Notes under the pieces: model-generated
Told to the model about the DNA's origin: nothing
Databases searched by the model: none
The model's input: only the letters and a program-made list of their open reading frames with translations
Shown here: positions 1 to 12,384 of the stretch, piece by piece
Numbering within the stretch: position 1 is the stretch's first letter
Layout: every line of letters begins with the position of its first letter
Source of the DNA: Saxidomus purpurata
Lineage: Eukaryota; Mollusca; Bivalvia; Venerida; Veneridae
Length of the DNA stretch: 64,000 nucleotides
Assembly (NCBI GenBank): GCA_022818135.1
Contig: JAFMSR010000010.1
Span: 13,331,824 to 13,395,823, forward strand
Direction of reading: 5' to 3'
Translations under genes and position numbers: made by a program

Positions 1-1087
1 CAGGTTTAAATGAATAATATAATGACTTAAAAGGAATGCAAGATATATTTTATGTTTACATTGATTAGAAAGATTAATTATCTATTTCTCAGTTGGAAAA
101 TTTCATTAATAATGTTTTAAAAATGGCTTGAAAACTGCTTCCAAACTCTGCCATGAATATAAACAGTAAAATATTATAAATATTAAAGTCCCAGGAGCAC
201 TTTGAATTTTAGAATGCTTGTACAATGTAGCTCTTACACAATGTATTACCTAGAAAAATATTCTACTGCTAAAATTGATCACTACCATATTTGCCAGAAA
301 AAAAATCCTAATGTTGCTTTTCAAATCTGAAGTAGGTATTGTGCAACATTATTTAGCTGGCACTTAACTGCTCAATATTTCATATAAACCTAAAACTAAT
401 TTTCAGTTTTTGAACATAACGAAGAAAATGTTGATAATAACAAAAATATATATCAAATTGATAACATTGAACCTTAATTAAGCTGTAAATATCTGAGCTT
501 GCCGTTAGAATCTTTCATTAAACCCGACTGATTTTTATTAATTTGTAAAACAATATTTTTCATAAATGAGCTTTAGGGTAATTGGCCAATCACAAATGTT
601 TCAATATTTATGTAATTTAAATCTTCATCTTTCAGCAAGTATATAACGATAGGAAAATCATAAATATAAATTAACGAAACATTACAAAACAGTGTCACAA
701 ATTTAACAAAATTAGACGCCCACTAATTAATAACTTAAAATCATCTTGTTAGGATTCAAACCAATGGAACCTTGCATACAAGTTACACATCTTACAACTA
801 CACCTTGAACTTCTATTTGTTAAAAAAAATGTCAGATACATTTATCAATTGAAAAATGTGAAAAACCAACGAAAATTCATCAGCCTGACAAGCATAATCA
901 GAAATAAAACATCAGTAAATGCATTAATCTGTAGTGTAAATATAAGTGCTCTGGCTAGAACTTTAAACATAACAATTAAGTGAAAGGTCTTATTTCCAGG
1001 ACTTAGTAAGATCGTACATACGTAACCTATATAATGTTTGAATTAAATTTGTAATGGTTATAGGTCACTTCCATCAGCCTTGCTGTA
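1..1087. other. AT-rich spacer, nothing recognised
   Basis: No coding frame or repeat that I can name. Low-complexity A/T-rich non-coding sequence. Confidence 0.6.
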
Positions 1088-1270
1088 GGGTGAACCCTTT
1101 AGTGGAGTGGTTGTGGTGTCCACTTCCCATGCTGGCAGTCGGGGTTCGATCCCAGCTGGGTCTTGAGACTTTTCTCCTCTGGAAGCCATTAGATACTACC
1201 ACAGAGCCGTAATGAGCTAGAAAGTGCAAAGACTGTGCAGTTGATGCTGGGCTCCAACTTGCAATTTTCA
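1088..1270 (+). mobile_element. tRNA-derived SINE
   Basis: A tRNA-like head with an A-box-like TTTAGTGGAGTGGTTGTGG from about 1099 and a very good B box GGGGTTCGATCCC at 1141-1153 is followed by an unrelated body of about 110 bp. The cloverleaf does not close well, so this is a SINE head rather than a functional tRNA gene. The 3' boundary is approximate. Confidence 0.6.
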
Positions 1271-2030
1271 TGAAAGACAGGATTTTATGAAGTGGACACA
1301 AAATCCAAGAATATATCCTTACTACAACATGAAAGTTAGTTTTTAACAATGTGAAATCAGGCTATTCTTCACATGTTTAACGTTACTAAATATAGTATCA
1401 TAACCAACTACTGAAAATATTTTGCATACAATACCAAAAAACACGTCCACATACCTCTAAGTACAGCTATGGGATTGATGATAAGTCTTTTCTCACGGAA
1501 ATGGTCGATCCATTGTAAACATTCGGTCAACCACAACCCTTGAGCAAAGTAAAATGCATTTTCTATGTCAGAGTGTGTAACGGTAAATTTGAGGGTAATT
1601 TTGCACGCGCTTTTCGTGTGTTTTTCAAAAGTGCCTAATTATAAAATTGCAGAAAATGTAGCTTGGTTGGTGACATTTTCAACACACAAATATTTCACAT
1701 ATACAAAGGTATAAGCTAATTGAGTTTTTTTTGTGCGTTTTTGCATCTGCCGGAAGTACCAAACGCTTCAAATTTAAGCAACCGCATTATAGCTTTCGTT
1801 GTTATGTGATTCTACGTATTGTATTCCAGCACAACTCTTTCGTAATTGTTGAGATTGTATGAGAACAAAAGACATTAAGAATTGTTTTCGTTATGAATCA
1901 TACGTACACACTGGCGCTAATATCAGCGCACTTTTACATTTTTATTTTTTTAACTAGGCTTACACTAAAATAAGTGAGTGAAGTTTCCAAAATATGTATA
2001 TTCCCCGCGGGATATTGGAATGACCTGCGT
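1271..2030. other. Spacer, nothing recognised
   Basis: Non-coding, AT-rich. No gene-like frame. Confidence 0.5.
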
Positions 2031-2930
2031 CCGTCCGTAACATTTCCTGTCCGCTCCATATCTCCCTAATCCCTTGAAGGATTTTGATGAAACTCTAGTC
2101 AGATGTACGACTCATCAAGACGATACGCAGAATCAATGAGTCGGTCACGCTGGTTGAAAGTCAAGGTCACAGCTTAAGGTCAAAGGTTTAAGTCTAACAT
2201 TTCCAGTGCGCTCCGTATCTCCTTAACCTGTTAGCCCCGTGTATGATTGTAATGAAACTCAGGTCAGATGATAACCTTATCAAGACGTACATAACCCATG
2301 GGCCGGTCACGCTGGCTCAAGGCCAAGGTCACAACTTAAGGTCAGTTGTCAACATTTCCTGAACATGGAACTGAGGGCAGATGTTCACCGCATCAGGACA
2401 ATGTGCAGAACTTATAAGCCGGTCATGCTGGCCAAGGTCAAGATCAAGGCCACAACTTAAAGTCAAAGGTTTGAGTCGTTATTTTGTGTCCGCTCCATAT
2501 TTCCTTAACACCATAAAAGAGTTTGATGAAACTCGGGTAAAATGTTCACCTCATCAAGACAATGTGCAAAACCCATAAGCCGATGTCGCTGGCTCGAGGT
2601 CAAGGTCATAACTTTAGGTCAAAGGGTTGAGACTAACATTTCCTGTCCGCTCCACGTCTCCCTTGAACGATTTTAATGAAACTCGGGTCAAATATTTACC
2701 AGTTTAAGACGATTAGCAGAACCCATGATCTTGTCATGTTGGATCAAGTTCACAACTTAAAGTCAAATGTTTAAGTCTTGAATTTTCTGTCTGCTCCACA
2801 TCTCCTGTCTGATAAAACCGTGGTCAAATGTTAACCTCGTCACAGCCAATGATCTGGCCACGCCAACTCAAGGTCAGTGTCACAACTTAACGTTAAAGAT
2901 TTGAATTTGTGCACTCACAAAACCTACGTA
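2031..2930. repeat. Tandem array, ~150-bp unit, about six copies, rich in AGGTCA half sites
   Basis: Units begin with variants of TTTCCTGTCCGCTCCATATC near 2041, 2199, 2351 (damaged), 2480, 2635 and 2774. Each carries a TCAAGG/AAGGTCA-rich segment followed by an ACTTAAGGTCAAAGGTTT-like stretch. CGTCCGTCCGT precedes the first unit. Copies are diverged and partly deleted. Exact TCAAGGTCA occurs at 2161, 2600 and 2868. Confidence 0.8.
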
Positions 2931-3304
2931 CAGTCATATTCTTACTTTACAGCGGTCATTTCTTTGACCTGTTGACCACATGAACAGATCAGTGTAACTA
3001 TACTTGCCTTTTAGAAATCCACGCTATCCACCTCTGAGGAAAACTAACACTGTGTAACATTAATTCCTTCACTTTTTTTATTTGCGGCAGTGGATATAGC
3101 TGTCTTTTAGACCGCCTTGTTTCACCTTGTCTTACATGTGATTGAATACGTGTCCTTCAAACTACGCAACTATTTGCTCGTGCAAATCGTGCAACATGTC
3201 TTACACATTATGTTTGTCACTGACCGATTAACTGAACCTTACTGAAATATTTATAAGATGCCACTATTTCGTTAAAAATGTGTGGCAAACCAATTTACTA
3301 TTTA
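2931..3304. other. Spacer between two tandem arrays
   Basis: No gene or repeat recognised. Confidence 0.5.
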
Positions 3305-4185
3305 ACAAGAGCTGTCCCTCACAAATGACGAATGCCCCCGAAAAAGGTGTCTCGCAGTATGTGTCCTCTCCATGTGCTCAATAAATGTGTTATGTAGTTT
3401 TAAAATCCGTCCATGCATGACAGAGTTACCCCCTTACTTTTAAACACTAAATGTGACCTTGACCTTTGAGGTAGGGACATGGTTCTTGCAGACAACAAAT
3501 TGTCTTGATGTACTGAACATTTGTGCAAAGTTATTTTGAATGAATTAATGCATGACAAAGTTACAATCCGGGCACACATGTATGCATATATGCAGGATGC
3601 CATTACCTATTAACTCTAAGTGTGACCTTGACCTTTGAGGTAGGGACATGGGTTTTGCACGCGACACATCGGCTTGATGTGTTGAACATTTGTGCCAAGT
3701 TATTTTTAAATCAATCAATGCATGACAAAGTTAATATAATCCGAACACAAATGTATGCACATATACAGGATTCCATTACCTAAAAATTTAAGTGTGACCC
3801 CTGACCTTTAAGGTAGAGACGTGGGTCTTGCACGCGACACGTCGTCTTGATGTGCTCGACAATTGTGCCAAGTTATTTTCAAATCGTTCATTGAATGACA
3901 AAGTTACAGTCCGGACACGAATGTGTGCATATATGCATATATAGAGGAATCCATTACCTTCAAACTCTAAGTGTGACCTGGTGGGCGTTGTTATTGCACG
4001 CGACACGTCGTCTTGATGTGCTAGACATTTGTGCCAAGTTATTTTAAAATCCTTCAATGTATGACAAAATTACAGTCCGGACACGAACGTGTAAGTGGGG
4101 ACGCACAGACGGACGGACAGGCGGACAGACAGACAGACAGACGGACAGTGCGAATTTAATATACCATCCTTCGGGGGCATAATAA
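3305..4185. mobile_element. Tandem-core element with inverted ends, four ~172-bp units
   Basis: Short inverted ends ATGCCCCCGAA (3332-3342) and TTCGGGGGCAT (4170-4180) enclose four direct units, marked by GTGACCTTGACCTTTGAGG-like starts near 3453, 3622, 3793 and 3972. A GACA/GACG microsatellite (about 4100-4147) precedes the right end. This looks like a non-autonomous element with a minisatellite core. No coding capacity. Confidence 0.65.
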
Positions 4186-4187
4186 AA

Positions 4188-4600
4188 AAAGAGATATGTC
4201 TCTGGTTTAATAGAGATATCTCCTAAATTAACGACATATATCCATCTCTTAAATTCAGAGATATCATCGTAAATAAGGAGTAATATCTCTTTTAAAAGAC
4301 ATATCTCTCATGTTTTGAAAAAAAAATCTCCCTATACTAAAGAGATATCTCTCAATGTTATAGAGATATATCTCTACCACATATACATCAAAAGATTGTT
4401 CTGTGAAAAAGATATTTCTGTAAAAGCAATATTTTTAAAATTGAGAGATATCTCTTTAGCATTGAGCGATATCTTTCTTAACTTAGGGAGTAATCTCTTT
4501 CACTATTTAATAAAAAAGAGATATTTCTATGATTGCATAGAGATACATCCGAAAACTAAGGAGCTAGCTTGGTTGAAAAAGGGAAAGAAGCGGGAATAAG
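4188..4600. repeat. Cluster of GAGATATCTC palindromes
   Basis: About ten copies of AGAGATATCTCT or close variants, irregularly spaced about 20-60 bp apart, on a background of AT-rich sequence. The motif is self-complementary, so no strand can be set. A 94-codon frame crosses the cluster, but its residues repeat with the motif (ISLN, ISLAL, IFLN), so I treat it as a by-product. Confidence 0.7.
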
Positions 4601-5320
4601 ATGACAGCCACCTCTCATTTGCATAGAAATATACTCCCGTTATATTGAATGTAGACTCTTTTATCTTTTTTCAGATAAAGTGTCGGTCTGTGATTTTGCA
4701 TTTATTCGAGCGACCATGGAGCTTTAAACACCATAACATCGCCTTCTCGGAAAAGCAGCCTAAAGTGAAAAGTTTATGCTCTGTTGTAGAAATGTTGTCC
4801 AATCTGAAAGATACAATGCTTTCAAATTAAACTAGAGAGGTTGTAAATATTGACATTTTTATCATTGAATTAGTAGATATGGAGCGGACTCGAAATATTA
4901 TCGAGTTCTTTGCTTTCAACTGTTGCATTGGTTCTGCACGATTTTCGATAAAAAAATGTCTATACTCATAGATGATACTATTTTAGTCATACGGTAGGGA
5001 AGTTTGTCCCGCTCGATATACATGTATAAAACAATGACTAGCATATTCTCTGACAAGACCACTGGCAGGGAGACGATTAAACAGGTTCTCCACACTTATT
5101 TGATACAAAATAAAACTCAAACCTTGACTATTGCTCTAGTCACACTGTCCATATTGACAGTTTGTACCTGAGGTTCAAACACTTGTGATATTACAGCAGC
5201 TAGGAAATCTACTTGATCAAAAACTTAATGGCGGAGACAGTCGATCTAGTCTAGACTCCATGCATCTTTTACTCACCACGTATTAAGGTGAAAAGATACT
5301 ATATAAAATTACTATTAGAG
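4601..5320. other. Spacer, nothing recognised
   Basis: A 61-codon frame at 4645-4830 resembles nothing I know. The rest is non-coding. Confidence 0.45.
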
Positions 5321-5321
5321 T

Positions 5322-5402
5322 GGCCGGTTAGCTCAGTCGGGAGAGCATTAGCACAACTTTGCAAGGGAAAGTACATGGGTTAGAATCCCGGTCAAGGTCC
5401 TG
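5322..5402 (+). mobile_element. tRNA-derived SINE head or degenerate tRNA pseudogene
   Basis: A near-perfect A box TAGCTCAGTCGGGAGAGC (5329-5346) and a B box GGGTTAGAATCCC (5377-5389) have correct relative order and spacing. The anticodon stem and the acceptor stem do not pair, so a working tRNA is unlikely. A T-rich body follows. Confidence 0.6.
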
Positions 5403-6059
5403 TTTTTTTCCTCACCTTGTGACATTTGGCGCCTTCCAACCGAATAAAATTAATTTTTACTATATATTTAGCTAACAATCGCTTTCATACATTAAAACTT
5501 GCGCCGACTATCTTTTTTAAAGGTAGTTCTTGTTGACGATAACATTCTTAATCCTAGGAAAAATTTAATATATATTTTTTCAGCATATATCCAGCTCCTC
5601 GGTTATATAGTACTAATAATTTTCTGTAATTCCTGACTAACTGAATTCTCGGATAGCAAACGTAGTGGTAAAGAAACAATCATCAAATGGTCATTTGCTT
5701 GATATTTTATGTGATTTTATTTATGCATGAATTTTATAAATGTGTATTATGCCAATAAATGAGACTGAAATAAACTATTAAACTCATATTTTAAAACAAG
5801 ATTTATTGATTTCTTTAAGTAATTTGTTCCGTAGGGTATTTTTTTCCTAATACCTATTTTACAGAGTAAAACTGAAATAAACGGAATTGATAAAGTACAC
5901 GATCATTTTAGATTTGATCAAATACACGGGCATTTGTTTTCACTGACGATGTTAAATCTAATAAAACAATTACAACACAGCCGAAATGTAAGAATAAGTA
6001 GTTTGTAATACATGTATGTATTACACATAAAAAGGTTCACACATGCGAAAAACAGTAGA
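5403..6059. other. Spacer, nothing recognised
   Basis: AT-rich and non-coding. Confidence 0.5.
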
Positions 6060-6969
6060 CATGGTTAAATATGTCTGTGGATGAACGACCACCGGATATT
6101 GGGGCAAAAGTGAGCACAGATAATTAGTTTTCGCGAGTAACGTGTAACAACTGGGGTAAGTTAAAACCCGATTTTCACTCTGATGCATATCATATTGTGT
6201 CTATTTGTGCGTTTTCAGATACTCTAATGACTGTTCAAGCCGAATGTATTCTCGTTGTGCAACATATATATGTTGAAATGTGAAATATCCAAAACAAATA
6301 GTTTGCTCACTCGAAAAATCTCGACCGTTGGCAAAGTATGCCGTTTCATTTGATAAATAATTAACATGTGAATAATCTGAATACGGCATACCATTTGACT
6401 AACGACAGCATATTAATGGTTAAAATTTCATCATTTAAGACGAAAGAATAGCGGAGATACGGTTCTCGAAACATTTCAATTTCTGTACTGGGTATTGGTT
6501 TAACGTGTACTGAGTATTGACGGAGTGAGCGAATCACTGTACTGAGTATTGCATCAATAAATGAGTAAAAAATAAAAATTTTGAAACTGGAAATGTATTT
6601 AATTGCTATCAGTTGAAGGTATGAATTCAGGAAGTGTGTTGTTTTGCACAAGTCATCTTAAACGTTGATAATTTATACTATAAAAGTGTATTATAAAGTG
6701 TTTTGTCTGGCGTTTAGAGTATTAGACACACATTAGACACACATGTACAATTATACTTATATTTTTAATTTTCACCAAATAATCAACAATATCGCGTGTA
6801 AATGGATATGCTGTGCAGTACTGCACTAACCATTCAAGACTCGGACATGAAGTGACTTTGAATATTATCTACAACTACTAAACATTCGTCTAAAATACGT
6901 ATAAGTTGTAAGATAAAATGCAGTGTTTTGTTGTAGTTAATGCAAAATAGCGGAACTCTCTGCCACAAT

Positions 6970-7000
6970 TCCATTGTGTGTGTGTGCGTGTGTGTGTTGT
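6970..7000. repeat. TG microsatellite
   Basis: Interrupted (TG)n run. Confidence 0.85.
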
Positions 7001-8090
7001 ATAGTAACACAGTAAAAAACAGACAATTTCTTTTACGAATTATCATAAAAGCATTACTGCAACATTCATTTTTATCGAAATCTAAATACCTATCGATAAT
7101 CAAAGCGCTGTGAGCACTGAAGGCCTAGGAGCTATAGGTTAACTCCCCGAAAAACAACTTTTGACCTACGTGTTTTGCACTGAACCTTACCTAAAGCGCG
7201 GGTCGAAATGCGCAGAGGACGAAATTCAATATATGACAAAGAATGAATGATTCACAAATATATGGGTGGCAGGGAAGTTTGTTTTATTATAAAACGTACG
7301 TTAAATGAAAAATAATCGCAGAGTCAACATTATAAATTGTTTAAGCCAATAAAAATAGTTCGATCTTCGCTTTGTACAACTTCAAGCGATATGATCTGAT
7401 GATGTGGATCGAAAATTATTGTGTACCAAGGACAACACCTTGAAACAGAAATAAACAAAAGCAATACCAGCAATGAAATATAAATACAGTACTGTACAAT
7501 GTGTATAACAGAGAAAACCAAAAATGATTCTGGGTTACCTTGTAGTTGTAATTGGTGAAACCGTCCACTGGACCTTGACATGCAGCGATAAATGGCGGGT
7601 GATTTGATCATGTGAGTTGCTTCTCGGGAATGTACGTAAATTAAATCTTTTTTTAGAGAAATTTTGTTTTTAGGTAAATGCATATGTAATCGTTCGTAAA
7701 TAACAAAGTTGTCAATGAAATAACATCGGAAATTTGAAAATCAAACTACAAACTTTTATATCGAGCTCCGTACGTTTCCGTCAATTTCCGTAAATATCTT
7801 TACTTTTCCGTGATATGCATATGATTATCTTCCGTAATCAGCTAACAGCGCATTAATTTCTAAAAACAGAAAAAATGTGTAAGCAGCCCGTAAGCTATAG
7901 ACCTTCCTGCAATCGTTTAAGTTGTATTTACTCTTTTTATTTGTAAATGTTCTTATCATATGCGACATTCAAACAGAAGATTGATCTGGTCTGTCTTGCA
8001 CTACTTTCGCATAGCGCATGTTTACAGTTGTTATTCGCACATAGCACAGTTAAATTTCTTGTAGTGTTTGAAATGTGGTATGCTAACTTA

Positions 8091-8118
8091 GGCCTAGGGG
8101 ACTTTCAGTCCCCAGGCC
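8091..8118. other. Strong GC-rich hairpin
   Basis: GGCCT-A-GGGGACT, a TTC loop, then AGTCCCC-AGGCC: twelve pairs with one bulged A. It stands out in AT-rich sequence. Confidence 0.7.
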
Positions 8119-8499
8119 AAAAATGAATCACACGATGCTGTGAAAAAATGGTCCGTTAATCCCTACTATTATCTAAACAATTACGTCAGATTTTCGGGTT
8201 TGTACAAAGTAACATTATCCCGCATATTGTCAAAGATGAAATGGACCATCCTTCCCTAAGACATCACACGCTTTGGCTTTGTTCGATGTATAGAAGGGCA
8301 ATCAACGTGAAGATATACTAAGCAATTTTAAACACTTGCCCGTGATGTGAATTCAAATTATTTTGTAGAAAAAGAATTGATTTTGGATATGCAACATGTC
8401 ATACTGTACCTTAATTGGTTTGATCTAAAAGATTTTAAAATAAATTAAAAAAAGGTATATCAGCTAGCATAGAATATTGCAAAAACGGTTTTTTCTATG

Positions 8500-9035
8500 A
8501 GTTTACCCACTGACCTAGTTTTGGACAACAGATGACCCATATGCAAACTCAATCTAGAGTTCACCAAGACTGTATATAAATCCGACTAAGGATCATGAAG
8601 ATTCAATGAAAAATGGAACATCTATTGTATACACAAAGGGTTTTCATTGATTTGATCCAGTGACCTAATTTTTTAACCAACTTGACTCATATTAGTACTC
8701 TACCTTAAGTTCATCAAAGCAATCATACTAACCAAGTTCATGGAGATCGAATGAAAATGCAACCTTTATTGCATACAAAGGTTTTGTCTATGATTTGATC
8801 CCATGACCAAGTTTTTGAAACAAGATGACCCATATTCGAATCGACGTAGATAACATAAAGGCAGTCATGTGATCAAGCTTCCTGAAGCTCCAGTGAAAAA
8901 GCAGTCTCATTTGCATACACAAAGGTAAAAGTGCACAGACGACACGCAGACGATAGAAAGACATAAAGACGACGGACACCATGCGATCACAATTACCAAC
9001 CTTGGGTACTTCGTGTTGTGTTGAGCTAAAAAAAC
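8500..9035. repeat. Tandem block, ~145-bp unit, three copies, with terminal GAC-rich motif
   Basis: Units share TGACCTAGTTTTTGA and AGATGACCCATAT, near 8512, 8662 and 8805. The block closes with a GACGACACGCAGACGA-like stretch and an ACTTCGTG...TGAGCTAAAAA terminus. It is the same family as the array at 16930-17770. Confidence 0.7.
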
Positions 9036-9689
9036 GCTTTAAAAAAGCAGCAGAATATTTATATTACTCACTTTTAATGCCCAATACTCAGTACACGTTA
9101 GTATCAATACTCCGGTACACTAGAAATCAAAATAAACAATACCCAGTACACTAACTTTAGTTATATATGTATCAATATTTTGGCCCCGAAATAACGTTTG
9201 TGGACAAGATCTTCAACACTTATGTCTGGTACTTGCCCAAATAATTTGCTCGATTCAGATTATTCAAATCTAAGCACATTTGCGAAATAAAACGGTAAAC
9301 ATTACCAACTGTCGACATTTTCAAGTGAGCAGGCGATCTTGTTTTTGGTATTTGAACATATTAACCGACATCATTTACAGCTCGGGTATACACTGGACTA
9401 AGATAGTCATTCAAGTATCCAAAAACACAAAAAGAAACACAATATAATGAGCATAAGATTAAATATCGGATTTTAACTTACACCAATTATAACACGTTCC
9501 TCGCGAAAACTAATTATTTGTGCTCACTTAGGCCCCAATATCCGGTGGTCGTTCATCCGCAGTGAATATGTCTGTTCATAGACGTGCACAGTATCTACGG
9601 CCCATATTATCGCCATTGTTGACTAAAAGGCAGCAAGAAATATCTTTTGACATATAAATAGCGTTGAGCACTTAGAGGTTTCTTATATA

Positions 9690-9755
9690 TACACATGTTC
9701 ACTGCGGATGAACGACCACCGGATATTGGCTGGAAATTGAGCACAGATAATTGAA
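9690..9755 (+). repeat. Third copy of the fold-back arm tip
   Basis: GCGGATGAACGACCACCGGA and GAGCACAGATAATT recur in the same orientation as the left arm at 6070-6140, just outside the right arm. Confidence 0.65.
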
Positions 9756-9839
9756 AGTTTGTTGACGGTCAAGGACGCAGACTGTGAGACACCCCCTTTT
9801 GAGGGCATTCGTCAGTTCTTGCAACGTAAGATTGAGATT

Positions 9840-9990
9840 TACCTGGTATAGAAAGTATATGATATAAGAAACACGTTGTATCCAAACAAAAATAAGTAAT
9901 TTCGCTATATCGATACAACGTAATTATATATAGCGAAACAAGTAATGAACCCCAAATGATTTCGTTATAAGCGTACTTCACTGTATAGTT
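9840..9990. repeat. Dispersed repeat fragment with TTCGTTATAAGCGTACTTCA
   Basis: Resembles the right end of the short element at 26090-26275 (CGTTATATACGAAGTAAACTGT). Boundaries unclear. Confidence 0.35.
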
Positions 9991-10890
9991 TGAATTTAAT
10001 GATGTGTTTGACTTAATTCTTGACAGTTAAAGTGCAGCAATTCAACGGCGACTATATGACATGTGTTCAGTTTTGCGAACATATGTTAAATCTTTATCAT
10101 GACCTTCTTGCTTGTTTTTTCATATTACTCTGGTGAAGTTTTGACCATATAGTCTACAGTTTTGAAAACTAATCTAACTTCATACATGAATATGATTAAC
10201 AGCATTTGAGAAGTATACACCGTCTGTGCATGTTTCTGAAGTAATTGATTTCTTAATAGAATATAATTTAATTTTTCCATAGAAAAAATTCCGAAGAGTA
10301 AAATCTATCAATACAAGGCAGCCAAGGCGTTCCATACTGATACATTATCTCCCTTAATTTACATCTTTCTGATATAATAAACGCACACATGCGGTAAAAT
10401 CAATACATGAAATCCTAGAAATAGTAATTTTCATAAAACTTATAATAGTCATTGGAAATTTTCATTTATTTATCATTTCATTAAAAAACAAGCAGCCGCT
10501 GCAACTACATAAGCCATAAAAGGGTATATATAAAGTGCATGTACATTGAACATATTCGTTAGCATACATTTTGCGCGAAAAAATCAGTGAAAAACTAAAC
10601 ATCAATTCGGATACTTCAGTCACAAGTAACACTAAATTACCAAATCGGACACTTTACAGGCAAAATTGACCTTTATTTGTGTCCAAACCATTCATAACTT
10701 TGTTTTTTAACGAAAGGAAATAGAAGAACAACAGCACAATTGTTTCACTGATATTGCAAAAACTATTTGCGAATAAAGGGAGAGTAATCGGGATAATCAA
10801 ATTTGTTATGTTTGACGGTGTTAACTCCAGTGAATGTGATGTTTGTTATATGGAACGCTTCGGCTGCCTTCATCTCTTTTCATCCAGAGC
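9991..10890. other. Spacer, nothing recognised
   Basis: AT-rich and non-coding. Confidence 0.5.
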
Positions 10891-11013
10891 GCTACATCAT
10901 GCACTTATGTGCCACACCACGCATTAACATGCTACACCATGAATTAATAAACCGCATCACGCACTTACGTGCTGCACATTGCACCAACGTGCCACATCAC
11001 GCTCTTACGTGCC
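10891..11013. repeat. 20-bp minisatellite, six copies
   Basis: Six consecutive 20-bp units of the type GCCACATCACGCACTTACGT, exactly in register at 10891, 10911, 10931, 10951, 10971 and 10991, with a trailing GCC. Confidence 0.85.
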
Positions 11014-12375
11014 ATAAAAAAGTCGAAAAAGGAATAAGGAACTGGTTACTTATTTCTTATTCAAACGCGAATAAGTAACAGAAAAGATACCGCCGGTGGC
11101 ACGAAAAATGTCATCGTCATTCTTTCAAATTACCAATATCTAACTGTTTTAAGGCCAAACAAACTTAATTTAAGCTATTTCAAGGAGCATTTAAAAAAAA
11201 ATGAAATAAAGCCGAAAAAGTAACACTAAGAGATACCGCCGGTAACACGAAAATATCATCGTTATTCTTTCAAAATACCAATATCTAACTGTTTCAAGGC
11301 CAAGCAAACTTAATTCAAGCTATTACTAAGAGCATTTTTGAAAAGGCAAAAAGGCGAAAAGGCAATGTCGTCGTCATTCTTTCACATTACTATTAGCAAA
11401 CTGTTTAAAGGCCAAGCAAACCGTATTTAAGCTATTACAAAGAGCCTTTTTGAAAAAAAAATGGACTGTTTACTTATTCCTTATTCAAACGCGAATATGT
11501 AACAGAAGAGATACCACCGGTGACACAAAATATGTCGTCGTCAAAGAATGCCATAAACCAGTTCCTTATTCCTTATTCGACTTTGTTCATTTTATACACG
11601 ACATTTTCATAACCAGTTACTTTTTCCTTATTCGACTTAATAGCTTAAATTAAGTTTGCTTGACCTTAAAACAAATAGATATTGGTATTGTGAAAGAATG
11701 ACGACGACATATTTTGTGTCACCGACAGTAACTCTTCTGTTACTTATTCGCGTTTGAATAAGGAATAGGTAAAACAGTTCCTTATTCCTTATTCGACTTT
11801 GTTCACTTTGTTAAAAAATGCTCTTTGTAATAGCTTAAATTAGGTTTGTTTGGCATTAAAACAGTTAGATATTAGTAATGTGAAAGAATGATGACGACAT
11901 TGTCTGTGTCGCCGGCGGTATCACTTCTGTTACTTACTCGGAATTGGATAAGGAATAAGTAACCAGTAACTTATTCCTTATTCGACTTTGTTCATTTTTT
12001 TTTTCAAAAACGCTCTTAGTAATAGCTTATATTAAGTTTGTTTGGCCTTAAAATAGTTAGATATTGGTAATGTGAAAGAATGACGACGACATTTTTCGTG
12101 TCACCGGAGGTATCTCTTCTGCTACTTATTCGCGTTTGAAAACTTATTCCTTATTCGAATTTGTTCATTATTTTCAAAAAAAGCTCTTAGTAATAGCTTA
12201 AATTAAGTTTGTTTGGCCTTAGAATAGTTAGATATTGGTAATGTTAAAGAATGACGACGACATTTTTCGTGTCGCCGGCGGTATCACTTCTGTTACTTAA
12301 TCGGATTTGAATAAGGAATAAGTAACTAAGTTCTTTATTCCTTATTCGAAAAAGGAATAAGGAATAAGTAACCAA
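11014..12375. repeat. Head-to-head inverted tandem array
   Basis: Units carrying TCATCGTCATTCTTTCA on the plus strand lie near 11107, 11249, 11367 and 11531. The same motif reversed (GAAAGAATGACGACGACAT) lies near 11690, 11881, 12073 and 12246. Each unit also has an AATAAGGAATAAG-type tract and a TTAAGCTATT or AATAGCTTAA tract. The axis falls between about 11530 and 11690. Unit length is about 115-190 bp. No coding frame. Confidence 0.75.
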
Positions 12376-12384
12376 CTTTGTAGT

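Larger units (their letters stand above)
6060..9580. mobile_element. Large fold-back structure: ~0.5 kb inverted arms around 2.4 kb
   Basis: The left arm (about 6060-6600) matches the reverse complement of the right arm (about 9060-9580). The outer ~105 bp (6070-6180 against 9470-9560) agree closely, sharing GATGAACGACCACCGGATAT and TTAGTTTTCGCGAG. Further in, identity drops to roughly 70-75% by eye, and both arms end in repeats of TACTGAGTATTG. The interior holds a hairpin (8091-8118) and a short tandem block (8500-8960). No transposase frame is visible. It may be a fold-back element or an old inverted duplication of one repeat. Confidence 0.6.

Noticed and set aside
4315..4830. Small genes at 4315-4599 and 4645-4830
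   Set aside because: The first is built on the GAGATATCTC repeats; the second has no recognisable motif or splice support.
5322..5402. Functional tRNA gene
   Set aside because: A and B boxes are good, but the anticodon and acceptor stems do not pair.
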